Assembly: GCA_002719335.1 (NCBI GenBank)
Contig: PBHE01000003.1
Coordinates: 154,348 to 218,347 of the forward strand
From: Acidimicrobiaceae bacterium
Lineage (GTDB): Bacteria; Actinomycetota; Acidimicrobiia; Acidimicrobiales; Poriferisodalaceae
Reading direction: 5' to 3'
DNA: 64,000 nucleotides
The notes under the pieces are model-generated. The model was not told the DNA's origin. It worked only from the letters and a program-made list of their open reading frames with translations, and did no database searches. Every line of letters starts with the position of its first letter. Position 1 is the first letter of the stretch. This document shows positions 1 through 9,015 of the stretch, in pieces. A program made the position numbers and the translations under genes.

Positions 1-1079
1 TAGTCAGATGCTGTGTAGCTTCGTCCGAGCTCCACCAGAGCTCTGGTATCAGCTTCCATGTCGTCGGCCTCGAAGGTTCTTCCGATCGCTTCGCTTAGCT
101 TGCTGACCGAGTGAGCCTCGTTAGATGCCATCACAATTTTGAAGTGCTCAAATAGATCGTCGTCAAACAGGCCGTTGGGGCTGTCGGACTCGACCGTGTG
201 GCCAAGACTGTCCAGCAGCAGCGCTGTCTTTTCGACCGCATCCACACAATCGGAATGAACTGGCCCCCAGTCTGAACGCGTAGCGAATCCGATCCTTAAT
301 GGACTTGGGTCAATTGAGGAACTCTCCTCGAATGGCACGGTAGGCGTTGGAGCCCAATAAGGGTCGCCTGGCCATGGCTGAGAGATGCCGTCTAGTACTC
401 GTGCGCTGTCGCGGATCGTTCGAGTAACAACACCGTCAATCGCGACACCGGCCCACGATTCGCCGATCTTGGGACCAAATGAAACCCGACCTCGACTGGG
501 CTTAAGGCCCACTAAGCCGCATTCTGAAGCAGGAATTCGAATAGATCCCCCACCATCATTTGCGTGAGCGATAGGAACGATCCCTGCGGCTACGGCAGCG
601 GCGGACCCGCCGCTTGAACCGCCGGCTGAGTGACCCAAATCCCAAGGATTCTTGCAGGCTCCATAAGAAACGGGTTCAGTTGTGATGGTGCCACCGAACT
701 CAGGTGTGTTGGTTCGACCAAAGTTCACCAGCCCTAAACGATCAAACATTGTCGCCAGATGCGTCGTATGTTCGGCGCGGTAGTTCGCGTCGCGAAGAGC
801 CACGTTGCCCGCATGGTAGGGATCGCCTTTGGTCATGACGGTCAGATCCTTCGTAAGGAAGGGCACTCCCCACAAACTCGCCTCTTTGGGGACAGACAGG
901 CCCGCCATTCGTTGCGCTCTATCGCGAGCCTGTTCATCCAAACGGTGAATAATCGCGTTTAGTTGAGGATTTAGAGCGTTGGCGCGAGTGATTGCATCTT
1001 CAAGTAGTTCAATCGGTGAAGCCTTGCCTGCTTTTATAAGACCTGCGAGGTCAACGCCGTCCATCATCGCGTTCTGCAT
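1..1079 (-). CDS. Amidase (amidase-signature family), C-terminus cut by window edge
   Basis: The minus strand reads in one open frame from about 1130 to the left edge, so the C-terminus lies outside. The translation shows the amidase-signature hallmarks: a WGVPFLTKD segment with the catalytic-region lysine, then the glycine/serine-rich stretch GHSAGGSSGGSAAAVAAG that holds the cis-Ser/Ser pair, then DGGGSIRIPAS. Such enzymes hydrolyse amide bonds with a Ser-Ser-Lys triad; GatA is the best-known member, but the exact substrate cannot be told here and there are no gatB/gatC neighbours. I prefer the start at 1079, where the protein begins MQNAMMDGVDL as in related amidases. An ATG at 1130 is also in frame, but its codon lies inside the LexA box. 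No clear Shine-Dalgarno precedes either. Confidence 0.9.
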   Translation of the reverse strand, partial: MQNAMMDGVDLAGLIKAGKASPIELLEDAITRANALNPQLNAIIHRLDEQARDRAQRMAGLSVPKEASLWGVPFLTKDLTVMTKGDPYHAGNVALRDANYRAEHTTHLATMFDRLGLVNFGRTNTPEFGGTITTEPVSYGACKNPWDLGHSAGGSSGGSAAAVAAGIVPIAHANDGGGSIRIPASECGLVGLKPSRGRVSFGPKIGESWAGVAIDGVVTRTIRDSARVLDGISQPWPGDPYWAPTPTVPFEESSSIDPSPLRIGFATRSDWGPVHSDCVDAVEKTALLLDSLGHTVESDSPNGLFDDDLFEHFKIVMASNEAHSVSKLSEAIGRTFEADDMEADTRALVELGRSYTASD

Positions 1080-1123
1080 GGATGAAAGGTACCCCGAAAG
1101 AGTCCACCCTTCTTGACGAACAC

Positions 1124-1137
1124 CGAACATATGTTCG
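1124..1137. promoter_or_regulatory. LexA-binding SOS box in front of dnaE2
   Basis: The sequence CGAACATATGTTCG is a perfect 14-bp palindrome and matches the Gram-positive/actinobacterial SOS consensus CGAAC-N4-GTTCG. It ends 12 bp before the dnaE2 ATG at 1150 and lies between dnaE2 and the divergent amidase, in the right place for LexA to block dnaE2 transcription. AT-rich hexamers (TATCTA at 1140, TATGGT at 1144) follow the box; if one is the -10, the dnaE2 mRNA would have almost no leader. The palindrome is seen directly; LexA binding is inferred from the known regulation of dnaE2 in mycobacteria. Confidence 0.85.
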
Positions 1138-1149
1138 ATTATCTATGGT

Positions 1150-4100
1150 ATGAGCTTTAACAATCCGGCTATGCCTTGGCATGAACTTGAGCGGCGACTT
1201 TCGGATCGAGAACTAGCACCCACCCATAGTTCTTCTCGTGGGTCAGATCAAAGTGAGAGTAAGGCCTGGTCGCGACGAAAAACTTCTTTTGAGTCTCATG
1301 TTGGCCGTTCCTCTAAGGCAGCTATCCCGTACGCCGAACTGCATACTCACTCTCACTTCAGCTTTCTTGATGGCGCTTCGAGCCCTGAAGAGTTAGTACT
1401 CGAAGCTGCACGACTTGGGTTGGAAACTCTGGCTTTGACTGACCACGGAGGTTTTTACGGTGTCGTGCGTTTTGCTGAAGCTGCTCGAGAAGTCGGCCTT
1501 CCTACGGTTTTTGGTGCTGAACTTACTGCCGATGCTTGGCAGCCTGAGGAGAATTCGGTTCTTGATGTAGACCTTCGGAATCCTTCACGTGTTGGTACGA
1601 CCGACCCAGCAGGCAAACGCCTTGTTATCTTGGCCCGCCACCCTGACGGGTATGCGTCGCTCGCTGCCCTTCTTTCGAGAAGTCAGATGGCAGGGAAAAA
1701 AGGTGCACCGCGTATATCCATGCCTGAGTTGCTTAATGCGGTGGATCGCCATCGCGGGGATTGGGCTTTACTCACTTCAGGACGTCGAGGTGCAGTGCCG
1801 ACCGCATTAAAGATGGAGGGAATTGCGGGGGCAAGGCGAGAACTTCGCCTGCTGGTTGAGGCTGCTGGAAATGACAATGTGTTTGTGGAGTTGTGGCACC
1901 ATGGCGATCCCTCCGATGATGCTCGTAATGATTGTCTGGCAGATTTAGCGCTTGAGCAAAAAGTTGGGCTGCTTTGCACTAACGGTGTTCATTACGCGAC
2001 TCCATCTCACCGCCACTTAGCTTGGGCGATGTCAGCAATCCGTAGTCGCCGATCTCTTGACGAGATAGATGGCTGGCTCCCAGGCCATGGTTCTGCTCAC
2101 CTGCGATCAGGTTCTGAACAAGCTCGTTGGTTTTCCCGTTATCCCGGAGTTGTTAAAACAGCAGCAGAGCTAGGGCGCGAATGTGTCTTTGATCTGTCGT
2201 TAGTAGCCCCGAACCTTCCCCCATATCCATGCCCTAACGGCATGAACGAGATGTCCTACCTACGCAAAATCGTGCATGAAGGGGCTGAACGTCGGTACGG
2301 ACCTCTGTCCGCCGAAACAATTGCGGGAGCCTGGCAACAAATTGCCCATGAACTTGCGTTAATTGAGCAGCTTGGCTTCCCCGGCTATTTCCTCGTTGTC
2401 TGGGACATCGTTTCTTTTTGTCGAACTCGCAACATTCTCTGTCAGGGGAGAGGATCCGCGGCTAATTCTGCTGTCTGCTACGCCCTCGGTATTACCAACG
2501 TTGATGCCGTTTCGCTTGGGTTGTTATTCGAACGGTTTCTCTCGCCGGAGAGAGATGGACCTCCTGATATCGACCTTGACATTGAAAGCGGGAGACGTGA
2601 AGAAGTCATCCAGTATGTATTTGATCGTTATGGCCGCGAACACACAGCACAGGTCGCCAATGTCATTACTTATCGGACTCGATCAGCAATACGTGACGCT
2701 GCCCGAGCTTTGGGATACGCCCCTGGCCAACAAGACGCATGGTCTAAGTCACTTGATCGACACGAGCAAATTCGGTCTCGTTCTCAACTAGAGACTGCCA
2801 AGCAAGACCGTGACTTCATACCTGAAGATGTTCTTCAACTGGCTTCCGAGATTGAAAATACACCACGGCATCTAGGCATCCATTCGGGCGGCATGGTGAT
2901 CTGTGACCGTCCCATAATCGAAGTCTGCCCGGTTGAGTGGGCACGAATGGCTGACAGATCGGTATTGCAATGGGATAAGGACGACTGCGCCTCAGTTGGA
3001 TTAGTGAAGTTTGATCTACTCGGCTTGGGGATGTTGTCAGCTCTACACGACGCCGTTGATCTCATTGCCGATGGTCACGATTTTAGAGTTGATCTCGGTG
3101 CGCTACCTCAAGAAGAAGAGGTCTACGAAATGTTGTGCCGAGCTGATTCAATTGGTGTTTTCCAGGTGGAGTCACGAGCTCAGATGGCAACTCTTCCCCG
3201 GCTTCGCCCCCGTTGCTTTTATGACTTGGTCGTAGAAGTGGCGCTTATTCGCCCGGGTCCTATCCAAGGCGGTTCGGTTCACCCTTATATACGGCGTCGA
3301 AACGGAGAAGAAGCTGTTACTTACCTCCACCCACTGCTCAAGCCAGCTCTTTCCAAGACGTTGGGTATCCCTCTTTTTCAAGAACAGCTCATGCAGATGG
3401 CAATCGATGTGGCGGGGTTTACTCCCTCAGAGGCGGATGAACTGCGTCAAGCTATGGGTTCTAAACGATCGCGCGAACGAATGGAACGCCTTCGATATCG
3501 ACTGTATGAAGGCATGTCTGAGCGTGGAATTAGCCAAAAGGTTGCCGACCAGATCTGGGAGAAGATGATTGCTTTTGCCAACTACGGGTTCCCTGAAAGC
3601 CATTCCGTGTCATTTGCTCACCTTGTTTACGCTTCATCCTGGATCAAATATCACTATCCGGCTGCGTTTTGCGCAGCCTTACTCAACTCCCAACCCATGG
3701 GGTTCTATTCACCGCATTCGTTGGTGCAAGATGCGCGACGCCATGGTGTGAAAGTCTTGACCCCAGACCTCAACGCTTCGTCAGATAAAGCCACACTTGA
3801 AGTCTTCGACAGGTCGGCGGGTGGCGTAGCTGTGCGGCTGGGCTTTTCATCTATAAGAGGGTTTAGCGAAGATCTCGCACTCGAAGTTGCTGCTTCTGGA
3901 CCTTACGAAGATTTAGAACAACTCTCACGCCGCACATCGGTATCTCAAAAGCAACTAGAGGCACTGGCTACATCAGGTGCCCTTACCTGCTTTGGTTTGG
4001 AACGTCGCGAAGCTCTGTGGGCAGTAGGGGCGACTGCTCAGTCCCGTCCAGGGCGCCTCCGCGGCATTGTCACCGGGGCTTCGGCTCCAACTCTGCCAGG

Positions 4101-4512
4101 AATGTCGTTACAAGAAGAAGCTGTTTCCGATCTGTGGGCGACTGGTGTAGCTCCCAACGGGCACCCGACTCGCTTCATACGAGAAGAACTTAAACAAGCG
4201 GGCGTAGTAACCGCTGACGAGCTTTCAAGTTGCAACCTTGGCAAGGTGAAAGTGGCAGGCGTTGTCACCCACCGTCAACGCCCAGCAACAGCCGCGGGGA
4301 CTTTATTCATCAACCTTGAAGACGAGACAGGCCTGATCAACGTCGTAGTTTCGCGCGGATGTTGGTTACGGTTCCGGGCTGTCGTCCGTTCTGAACCTGC
4401 GCTTATAGTAAAAGGCAGACTTGAACGACATGAGCGTGTCGTTAACGTCATCGCTGAGCGGATCGAAAAACTTGAGATCGAGTCGGCTATCCCCAGCCGA
4501 GATTTCCGTTAA
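1150..4512 (+). CDS. dnaE2: Error-prone DNA polymerase DnaE2 (ImuC)
   Basis: This 1120-residue protein is a C-family DNA polymerase of the damage-inducible DnaE2/ImuC type, used for translesion synthesis and induced mutagenesis. After a 60-residue N-terminal stretch typical of actinobacterial DnaE2, the PHP domain opens with HTHSHFSFLDGAS (about 64-76). The palm carries GRGSAANS (about 432) and PDIDLDIE (about 472) with two catalytic aspartates, and a third lies in KFDLLGLGML (about 620). A helix-hairpin-helix region and an OB fold (about 1030-1110) close the protein. The length fits DnaE2 rather than the longer replicative DnaE1. The start is set by the match of the N-terminus to the family; there is no clear ribosome site, suggesting leaderless mRNA. 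A LexA box sits just upstream. The usual partners imuA' and imuB are not adjacent. Confidence 0.95.
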   Translation: MSFNNPAMPWHELERRLSDRELAPTHSSSRGSDQSESKAWSRRKTSFESHVGRSSKAAIPYAELHTHSHFSFLDGASSPEELVLEAARLGLETLALTDHGGFYGVVRFAEAAREVGLPTVFGAELTADAWQPEENSVLDVDLRNPSRVGTTDPAGKRLVILARHPDGYASLAALLSRSQMAGKKGAPRISMPELLNAVDRHRGDWALLTSGRRGAVPTALKMEGIAGARRELRLLVEAAGNDNVFVELWHHGDPSDDARNDCLADLALEQKVGLLCTNGVHYATPSHRHLAWAMSAIRSRRSLDEIDGWLPGHGSAHLRSGSEQARWFSRYPGVVKTAAELGRECVFDLSLVAPNLPPYPCPNGMNEMSYLRKIVHEGAERRYGPLSAETIAGAWQQIAHELALIEQLGFPGYFLVVWDIVSFCRTRNILCQGRGSAANSAVCYALGITNVDAVSLGLLFERFLSPERDGPPDIDLDIESGRREEVIQYVFDRYGREHTAQVANVITYRTRSAIRDAARALGYAPGQQDAWSKSLDRHEQIRSRSQLETAKQDRDFIPEDVLQLASEIENTPRHLGIHSGGMVICDRPIIEVCPVEWARMADRSVLQWDKDDCASVGLVKFDLLGLGMLSALHDAVDLIADGHDFRVDLGALPQEEEVYEMLCRADSIGVFQVESRAQMATLPRLRPRCFYDLVVEVALIRPGPIQGGSVHPYIRRRNGEEAVTYLHPLLKPALSKTLGIPLFQEQLMQMAIDVAGFTPSEADELRQAMGSKRSRERMERLRYRLYEGMSERGISQKVADQIWEKMIAFANYGFPESHSVSFAHLVYASSWIKYHYPAAFCAALLNSQPMGFYSPHSLVQDARRHGVKVLTPDLNASSDKATLEVFDRSAGGVAVRLGFSSIRGFSEDLALEVAASGPYEDLEQLSRRTSVSQKQLEALATSGALTCFGLERREALWAVGATAQSRPGRLRGIVTGASAPTLPGMSLQEEAVSDLWATGVAPNGHPTRFIREELKQAGVVTADELSSCNLGKVKVAGVVTHRQRPATAAGTLFINLEDETGLINVVVSRGCWLRFRAVVRSEPALIVKGRLERHERVVNVIAERIEKLEIESAIPSRDFR

Positions 4513-4527
4513 ATGACTTGCCCAGCA

Positions 4528-5556
4528 TTAGCCCAGTGGACGTCCAAATGGGCGTTCTTCTTGCCAACTGTCAAGGAAAGCTTCAGCCTTATAGCACGCA
4601 GCCATAAAAGTTCCATCCTCGTGATTAGCGGTCTCTTCAAGCAATGCCAACACAGTGTCAGCCGTCGAGGAACGCAGATCGCCAAGACTCGTGTCCTGCG
4701 GTGCCCACCAAGCCAATGATGGACCAACTGCACTCAAGAAATCCGCTCCGACCGGAGCGCTGTTGCGCCGCAAAATGGCCAAAGCCTTCGAAGAAATAGC
4801 TGCGGCAGAAATAGCGATGATCGGCGTGCTCCCAGCGGTCGTTGCCCCTTCTCCGGACATGGCACCTGGTTTAGAACCCACAAATATCGCATCGACATCT
4901 GCCTTCCAGATTTCCCAAGGTTTGCCAGCAGGTCCTAAGTTTTCGACGCAGCTTGGACCAGCGTCCATCCATGCATCGGCGAGAGTAGAACTGTCAAAAT
5001 CACCTGCCACGCATCCTTTGGCCGTCGAGATTTTCACGACTTCGCCCCCGCTACCTTCGATTTCTCGTGCAATAGCGAGACCGGTCTCATTGAAACCTTC
5101 GATAGCAACCCGCCAACTGTCGGATGGTTTCGCAAAATATGAAGCGCAAGTTGTTGCTCCGACAGCCACCAATTCCTGATCAAATGTGACGCCATCTCGA
5201 TCTTCACTGGTGACCGGGTTCCGATTGTCATAACGAAGAACAGGCTCCAGCGACGTATGATCAAGGCGCAAACCTGGACTCGTTAGCAATCGTTGGGATA
5301 CAAATTCTTCGGCTAACTCGGAAGCCAGAGACGCAACCGCAGCCTCGACTTCTTTAGGATCGACTTTCAAACCGATAGTTGCACCACTCTTACGTTGCTC
5401 GGTAAGGGCGAACATGTAGGTCTGATGGCGTACCAACATTTCGGCATTTCCCGGAATCAGTTTGGCTCCAAGCCGGCTTGGGCCTACATAGGCCTCAGCG
5501 CCGGGTAGGTCATAAATAACGAAACCCTGTGTCGATTCGAGTTGCTTAATTTCCAC
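4528..5556 (-). CDS. Divergent Glu/Leu/Phe/Val-dehydrogenase-like protein, probably catalytically altered
   Basis: The 342-residue product has the layout of amino-acid dehydrogenases of the ELFV family. An N-terminal substrate-domain-like part (GPSRLGAKLI, then a helix) is followed by a Rossmann-like part with GFNETGLAIAREIEGSGGEVV near residue 154, matching the dinucleotide-fold segment of leucine and glutamate dehydrogenases. The glycine-rich catalytic loop that normally reads GGGK aligns with SGAT near residue 57, so the catalytic lysine appears lost; the first active-site lysine also looks replaced (TYMFAL instead of TYKxAL). I infer a non-catalytic or changed role. The GTG at 5556 is preferred because family similarity begins about there; an ATG at 5640 would add 28 unlike residues. 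It converges on dnaE2 with a 15-bp gap, so no shared transcript. Confidence 0.6.
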   Translation of the reverse strand: MEIKQLESTQGFVIYDLPGAEAYVGPSRLGAKLIPGNAEMLVRHQTYMFALTEQRKSGATIGLKVDPKEVEAAVASLASELAEEFVSQRLLTSPGLRLDHTSLEPVLRYDNRNPVTSEDRDGVTFDQELVAVGATTCASYFAKPSDSWRVAIEGFNETGLAIAREIEGSGGEVVKISTAKGCVAGDFDSSTLADAWMDAGPSCVENLGPAGKPWEIWKADVDAIFVGSKPGAMSGEGATTAGSTPIIAISAAAISSKALAILRRNSAPVGADFLSAVGPSLAWWAPQDTSLGDLRSSTADTVLALLEETANHEDGTFMAACYKAEAFLDSWQEERPFGRPLG

Positions 5557-5676
5557 GAGTGAATTGTGCCACTTGTGATGGCGGTCAGGGGGGTAGCTTC
5601 GCTTAGACCTGATGGAGTAACTCTTGAACGAAAATTCCAACGACGATAGGTCCAGGCCGGTTCCTCAGTTACCGTC

Positions 5677-6291
5677 GTGGGTGTGAAGCGCTGGTTACTC
5701 CCCGCCGTGCTGGTTCCCATGCTTATTGCGGGAGCTTGCCGTGGAGGCTCTCAGCAGCCGTCGACTGTCGCGAACCAAAATGCCAACGCTGAGTCATCGC
5801 CACAGGGAAAAGCGCTTATTCCTTTTGACGGCGCCCAAAAAGACCTTGCTGTTGGGCAACCTGCTCCATCTGTCACCGGATTCGACCTTTTGACCGGTGA
5901 AAGCGTTCTCGTAGCGCCGTCTGGTCGACCGCTCGTAGTCGCATTCTTTGCTCATTGGTGCCCGCATTGCCAGCGAGAAGTCGCAGCGCTCACAAAATGG
6001 CTTTTGGCCAACAAATTGCCGGCAACGGTGGATTTGATCGCAGTTTCGACTTTTGAAGCGCCCGAACGCGGAAATCACCCCCCGGCCAAGTGGCTATCTG
6101 ACCAAGGTTGGAGACACCCTGTCGTTCCGGACACGTCATCGATGACGATCGCTGAGGCCTTCGGCGCTACGTCTGTTCCTTATTTTGTGTTCATCGAAGC
6201 GGATGGAACGGTGGCTTTTCGCATGAGCGGGAACCTCGGTCCGGATCAACTTTCGTCGGCCATGAAGCGTTTGGCCGGCACGTCCATTTGA
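5677..6291 (+). CDS. Thioredoxin-fold lipoprotein (TlpA/ResA-like)
   Basis: The protein has a short basic N-terminus, a hydrophobic segment and a lipobox ending LIAGAC (cysteine at residue 21), so it should be an outward-facing lipoprotein. The mature part carries an AhpC/TSA-TlpA type thioredoxin domain with HWCPHC at residues 93-98, the redox-active Cys pair. A later SVPYFVFIEADG segment contains the cis-proline loop of thioredoxins. It probably acts as an extracytoplasmic thiol-disulfide reductase, for instance in cytochrome c or cell-wall thiol maintenance; the partner is not evident from the neighbours. The start is GTG at 5677 (GTG at 5683 is an alternative). It diverges from the dehydrogenase-like gene. 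Confidence 0.85.
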   Translation: MGVKRWLLPAVLVPMLIAGACRGGSQQPSTVANQNANAESSPQGKALIPFDGAQKDLAVGQPAPSVTGFDLLTGESVLVAPSGRPLVVAFFAHWCPHCQREVAALTKWLLANKLPATVDLIAVSTFEAPERGNHPPAKWLSDQGWRHPVVPDTSSMTIAEAFGATSVPYFVFIEADGTVAFRMSGNLGPDQLSSAMKRLAGTSI

Positions 6292-6355
6292 TGATTTAGG
6301 AATCTAAACGAAAAGGAGCCCTATATCGGGGCCAGTCAGGTGCCACCCTAGGGCT

Positions 6356-7642
6356 ATGCCTCGCCTTCCTAAACCGCCGCGCCGCTCGGGCCGCGTCCGT
6401 AAGGAAAGGCCACCATTTCGAGCTCGGAGGTCGGCGCGCGTTCGTGACCTTCTTGGTCCAGACGCCGTCGGTATACGACAGAGCCTGGTCGCCCTGGGGT
6501 TTAGCAGCCTTACAGCCGTAGTAGCCGGGGGATTTCTTGCAGCCATGACGGGCACCCTTGAACGAAACCCCGGTCTGCTGGTGCTGGTTCCCGCTGCGAT
6601 TGGAATGCGAGGAAATATTTTCGGTGCTCTAGGAAGCCGCCTCGCCACCTCAATTCATGCAGGCACTTTCCGTATGTCGCGTCGTGCCGATGCTTTAGTG
6701 ACCCAAAATGTGCTTGCTTCGGGAGTTTTGTCACTAGTGACCGCAGTGATGCTCGCGGTGATCACCAAAATTCTTTCGCCAATATTTGGCCTTGACTCTG
6801 TCATTGGCGTAGCGGACTTAGTTGTTCTATCTGCGGTCGGAGCCCTTCTCTCGTTTTTAGTGTTGATTGCGGTCACCCTTGCTCTTGCAGCTCGATCAGC
6901 GCAGCGCGGTTGGGACTTAGACGATGTCAACGCCCCGCTTGTCTCAGCTGCGGGCGACGTAGTCACGCTTCCAGCACTGTTTGTCGCTAGCTTCCTGCTT
7001 GAAATAGATGCACTAACGACGAGTCTTGCCTCGCTCCTCGTGCTCTTGAGCTTGCTAAGTCTGTGGTGGAGCCGACGTAGTTTGTTGACAACCATGCGCC
7101 AGGTGCTAGCTGAGTCGCTTCCGATCCTTCTTGCTACTGGGATTCTGTTGGTAATCGCCGGCGTCGTGATCGAACACGAGTTGGCTACCTTTGCGGCGAA
7201 TCGTGCGGTGCTCGTCCTGGTTCCCGCCTGCCTTGCGGCAGCTGGAGCCATCGGCGGGATACTTTCGGGTCGGCTTTCTTCAAAGTTCCATCTTGGAGTC
7301 ATCGAACCCACGGCAGTTCCCGGACGTCCAGCACGACGAGATCTCATAGCCGGCTTGGCTTTTGCGCTGCCGGTACTCATCTTCAATGGCCTATTGGCCT
7401 ACGTAGCAAGCGTCCTATTTAGCTTCGAATCACCGGGTTTGGCCTCTCTCCTATGGATATCGGTGATTGGAGGAAGTATCGCCACGTTGCTAGCAGGAGC
7501 AATCGGTTATTACGGCACCGCGCTAGCAGTTAGAGCGGGAGCGGATCCCGATACATACGGCATGCCCTTAGTAACTAGCTCTGTTGACCTGGGTGGAGCA
7601 GCCGCGCTGGTCCTCACAATCGGTTGGTTGGGCTTGTCATGA
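6356..7642 (+). CDS. MgtE/SLC41-type divalent cation transporter
   Basis: The 428-residue protein starts with about 40 strongly basic cytosolic residues (RRSGRVRKERPPFRARR) and then has about ten membrane segments in two similar halves. Each half opens with the MgtE membrane-domain pattern: PAAIGMRGNIFGALGSRLAT around residues 80-100 and VPACLAAAGAIGGILSGRLSS around 295. This internal duplication, without the cytosolic N and CBS domains of classical MgtE, is the SLC41-like arrangement; transport of Mg2+ or a similar ion is expected from the family. The next gene, 96 bp on, encodes a PhoU/TrkA_C protein often found beside such transporters, suggesting a transporter plus cytosolic gating partner. 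No Shine-Dalgarno is visible before the ATG. Confidence 0.8.
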   Translation: MPRLPKPPRRSGRVRKERPPFRARRSARVRDLLGPDAVGIRQSLVALGFSSLTAVVAGGFLAAMTGTLERNPGLLVLVPAAIGMRGNIFGALGSRLATSIHAGTFRMSRRADALVTQNVLASGVLSLVTAVMLAVITKILSPIFGLDSVIGVADLVVLSAVGALLSFLVLIAVTLALAARSAQRGWDLDDVNAPLVSAAGDVVTLPALFVASFLLEIDALTTSLASLLVLLSLLSLWWSRRSLLTTMRQVLAESLPILLATGILLVIAGVVIEHELATFAANRAVLVLVPACLAAAGAIGGILSGRLSSKFHLGVIEPTAVPGRPARRDLIAGLAFALPVLIFNGLLAYVASVLFSFESPGLASLLWISVIGGSIATLLAGAIGYYGTALAVRAGADPDTYGMPLVTSSVDLGGAAALVLTIGWLGLS

Positions 7643-7738
7643 TCGACCAGAACCCCCAAAAGTTAAGACCGTGCACCGCTTTCCAACCCAAATTTGTTAC
7701 CGCAGCCCTTTCCTATTGCCTAGCCTGTGAGACACGTC

Positions 7739-8962
7739 ATGGATGACAAACCACGGAATTTGAAGACCCTGCTAGCCGAAGCCAAAGATGCCTCGGAACT
7801 AATGGTTGATCTTGCCTACGCGGCTTTGTATTTCGACGATGAGGGTATGGCCGAATCAGTGCTTGGTCTTGAAGAAGAGATGTCCGATCTTGTCCACGAG
7901 ATGCGTTCCTTAGCAATGCTCGCAGTGCGTCATCCCCGTGAGGTCGATGGGATGAGTTCAGTTCTACAGGTTGTTTCTTCCATCGAACAAATCGCGAATG
8001 CCGCAGTAGACATTGCGAAGATTGTTCTCCGACAGATAGGCATTCCCCGTGCTCTGGTCGTTGATCTCGCTCAAGCTGCCGAAGTCTCGCATCGACTTGT
8101 TGTCGCTGACGGGAGCCACCTAGCGAACCGCCCCCTGGCTGACATGGAGTTGCCAGTCGTCGTCGGAATGCGCGTAGTAGCTATTCAGCGGGGTAGACGT
8201 TGGTTAACCGACGTCGGGGGCGAAGATATCGTGGAGCCCGGAGATGCGCTGTTCATGAGAGGCGAACCCGCAGGCATAGTTCGACTCAGAGAGCTGGCAG
8301 CGGCTCCACCCTGGGTTCCTCCCGAGGCTGACACTTCTGACCTTCTAACCGACCTTGATCGTGCTGTTGACACTCTTGTCGAAATGAAGAACATTTCCGA
8401 GACCGCCATTGGCCTTGCCTACTCAGCATTAGTGCTTCATGACCTCTCCCTAGCTCGAGAAGTCAGAGCCCTCGAAGAGCGCCTCGATGGGATGAAGGTC
8501 TCCTTGCAGACGTGGGTTCTTCGAGCGGCAGCTGATGATGTGGACCCATCCCAGCTTCGGGGTTTGCTGCATTTGGCTGAAGCTGCCGAAGACATTGGTG
8601 ATCAGGCGCTTCAAATTGTTTCCCTGGTGCTCGATCAAGAAGATGTCCATCCGGTTTTGGCGCTTGCTCTGGGCGACACAGACGAAGTTGTGCTCCAGGT
8701 CCCAGTTGCTCCAGGTTCCGCAGCAGATGATGCGACTCTCGGTTCGTTAGGCCTCGCTGTCGACCCCGGGTATCACGTTCTTGCCGTTCGTAGGGCAGCT
8801 GCCTATATCTACAATCCGCGAAAATCGGTGGCACTGAGAGCTGGAGATGAACTACTTGCATCGGGCCCCGAAGAAGGTAGAGAACGGCTAGCAGCTTTGT
8901 GTGGCTACTCCATTGCAGTGGACGAAGAAACAGGCATGGTTGACTTAACTCCGGCACGATAA
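7739..8962 (+). CDS. PhoU-TrkA_C duplicated regulatory protein, likely partner of the upstream cation transporter
   Basis: The 407-residue cytosolic protein consists of two copies of one module. Each copy begins with a helical PhoU-like domain (LKTLLAEAKDASELMVDLAYAAL near the start; DTLVEMKNISETAIGLAYSALVL near 220) and ends with a TrkA_C/RCK_C domain (VVVGMRVVAIQRG..W; YHVLAVRRAAAYIYNPRKSV). The second halves contain the PGDALFMRG and AGDELLASG loops typical of RCK_C ligand domains. RCK_C domains bind small ligands or ions and gate transporters, so I infer control of the MgtE-like gene just upstream. ATG 7739 is preferred; an in-frame GTG at 7727 is possible. Confidence 0.8.
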   Translation: MDDKPRNLKTLLAEAKDASELMVDLAYAALYFDDEGMAESVLGLEEEMSDLVHEMRSLAMLAVRHPREVDGMSSVLQVVSSIEQIANAAVDIAKIVLRQIGIPRALVVDLAQAAEVSHRLVVADGSHLANRPLADMELPVVVGMRVVAIQRGRRWLTDVGGEDIVEPGDALFMRGEPAGIVRLRELAAAPPWVPPEADTSDLLTDLDRAVDTLVEMKNISETAIGLAYSALVLHDLSLAREVRALEERLDGMKVSLQTWVLRAAADDVDPSQLRGLLHLAEAAEDIGDQALQIVSLVLDQEDVHPVLALALGDTDEVVLQVPVAPGSAADDATLGSLGLAVDPGYHVLAVRRAAAYIYNPRKSVALRAGDELLASGPEEGRERLAALCGYSIAVDEETGMVDLTPAR

Positions 8963-9015
8963 ATCGAAGGAGTTTTAGGCAGGCCCAAGGCAAACCGGTT
9001 GGTAGCTTGGCTTTG

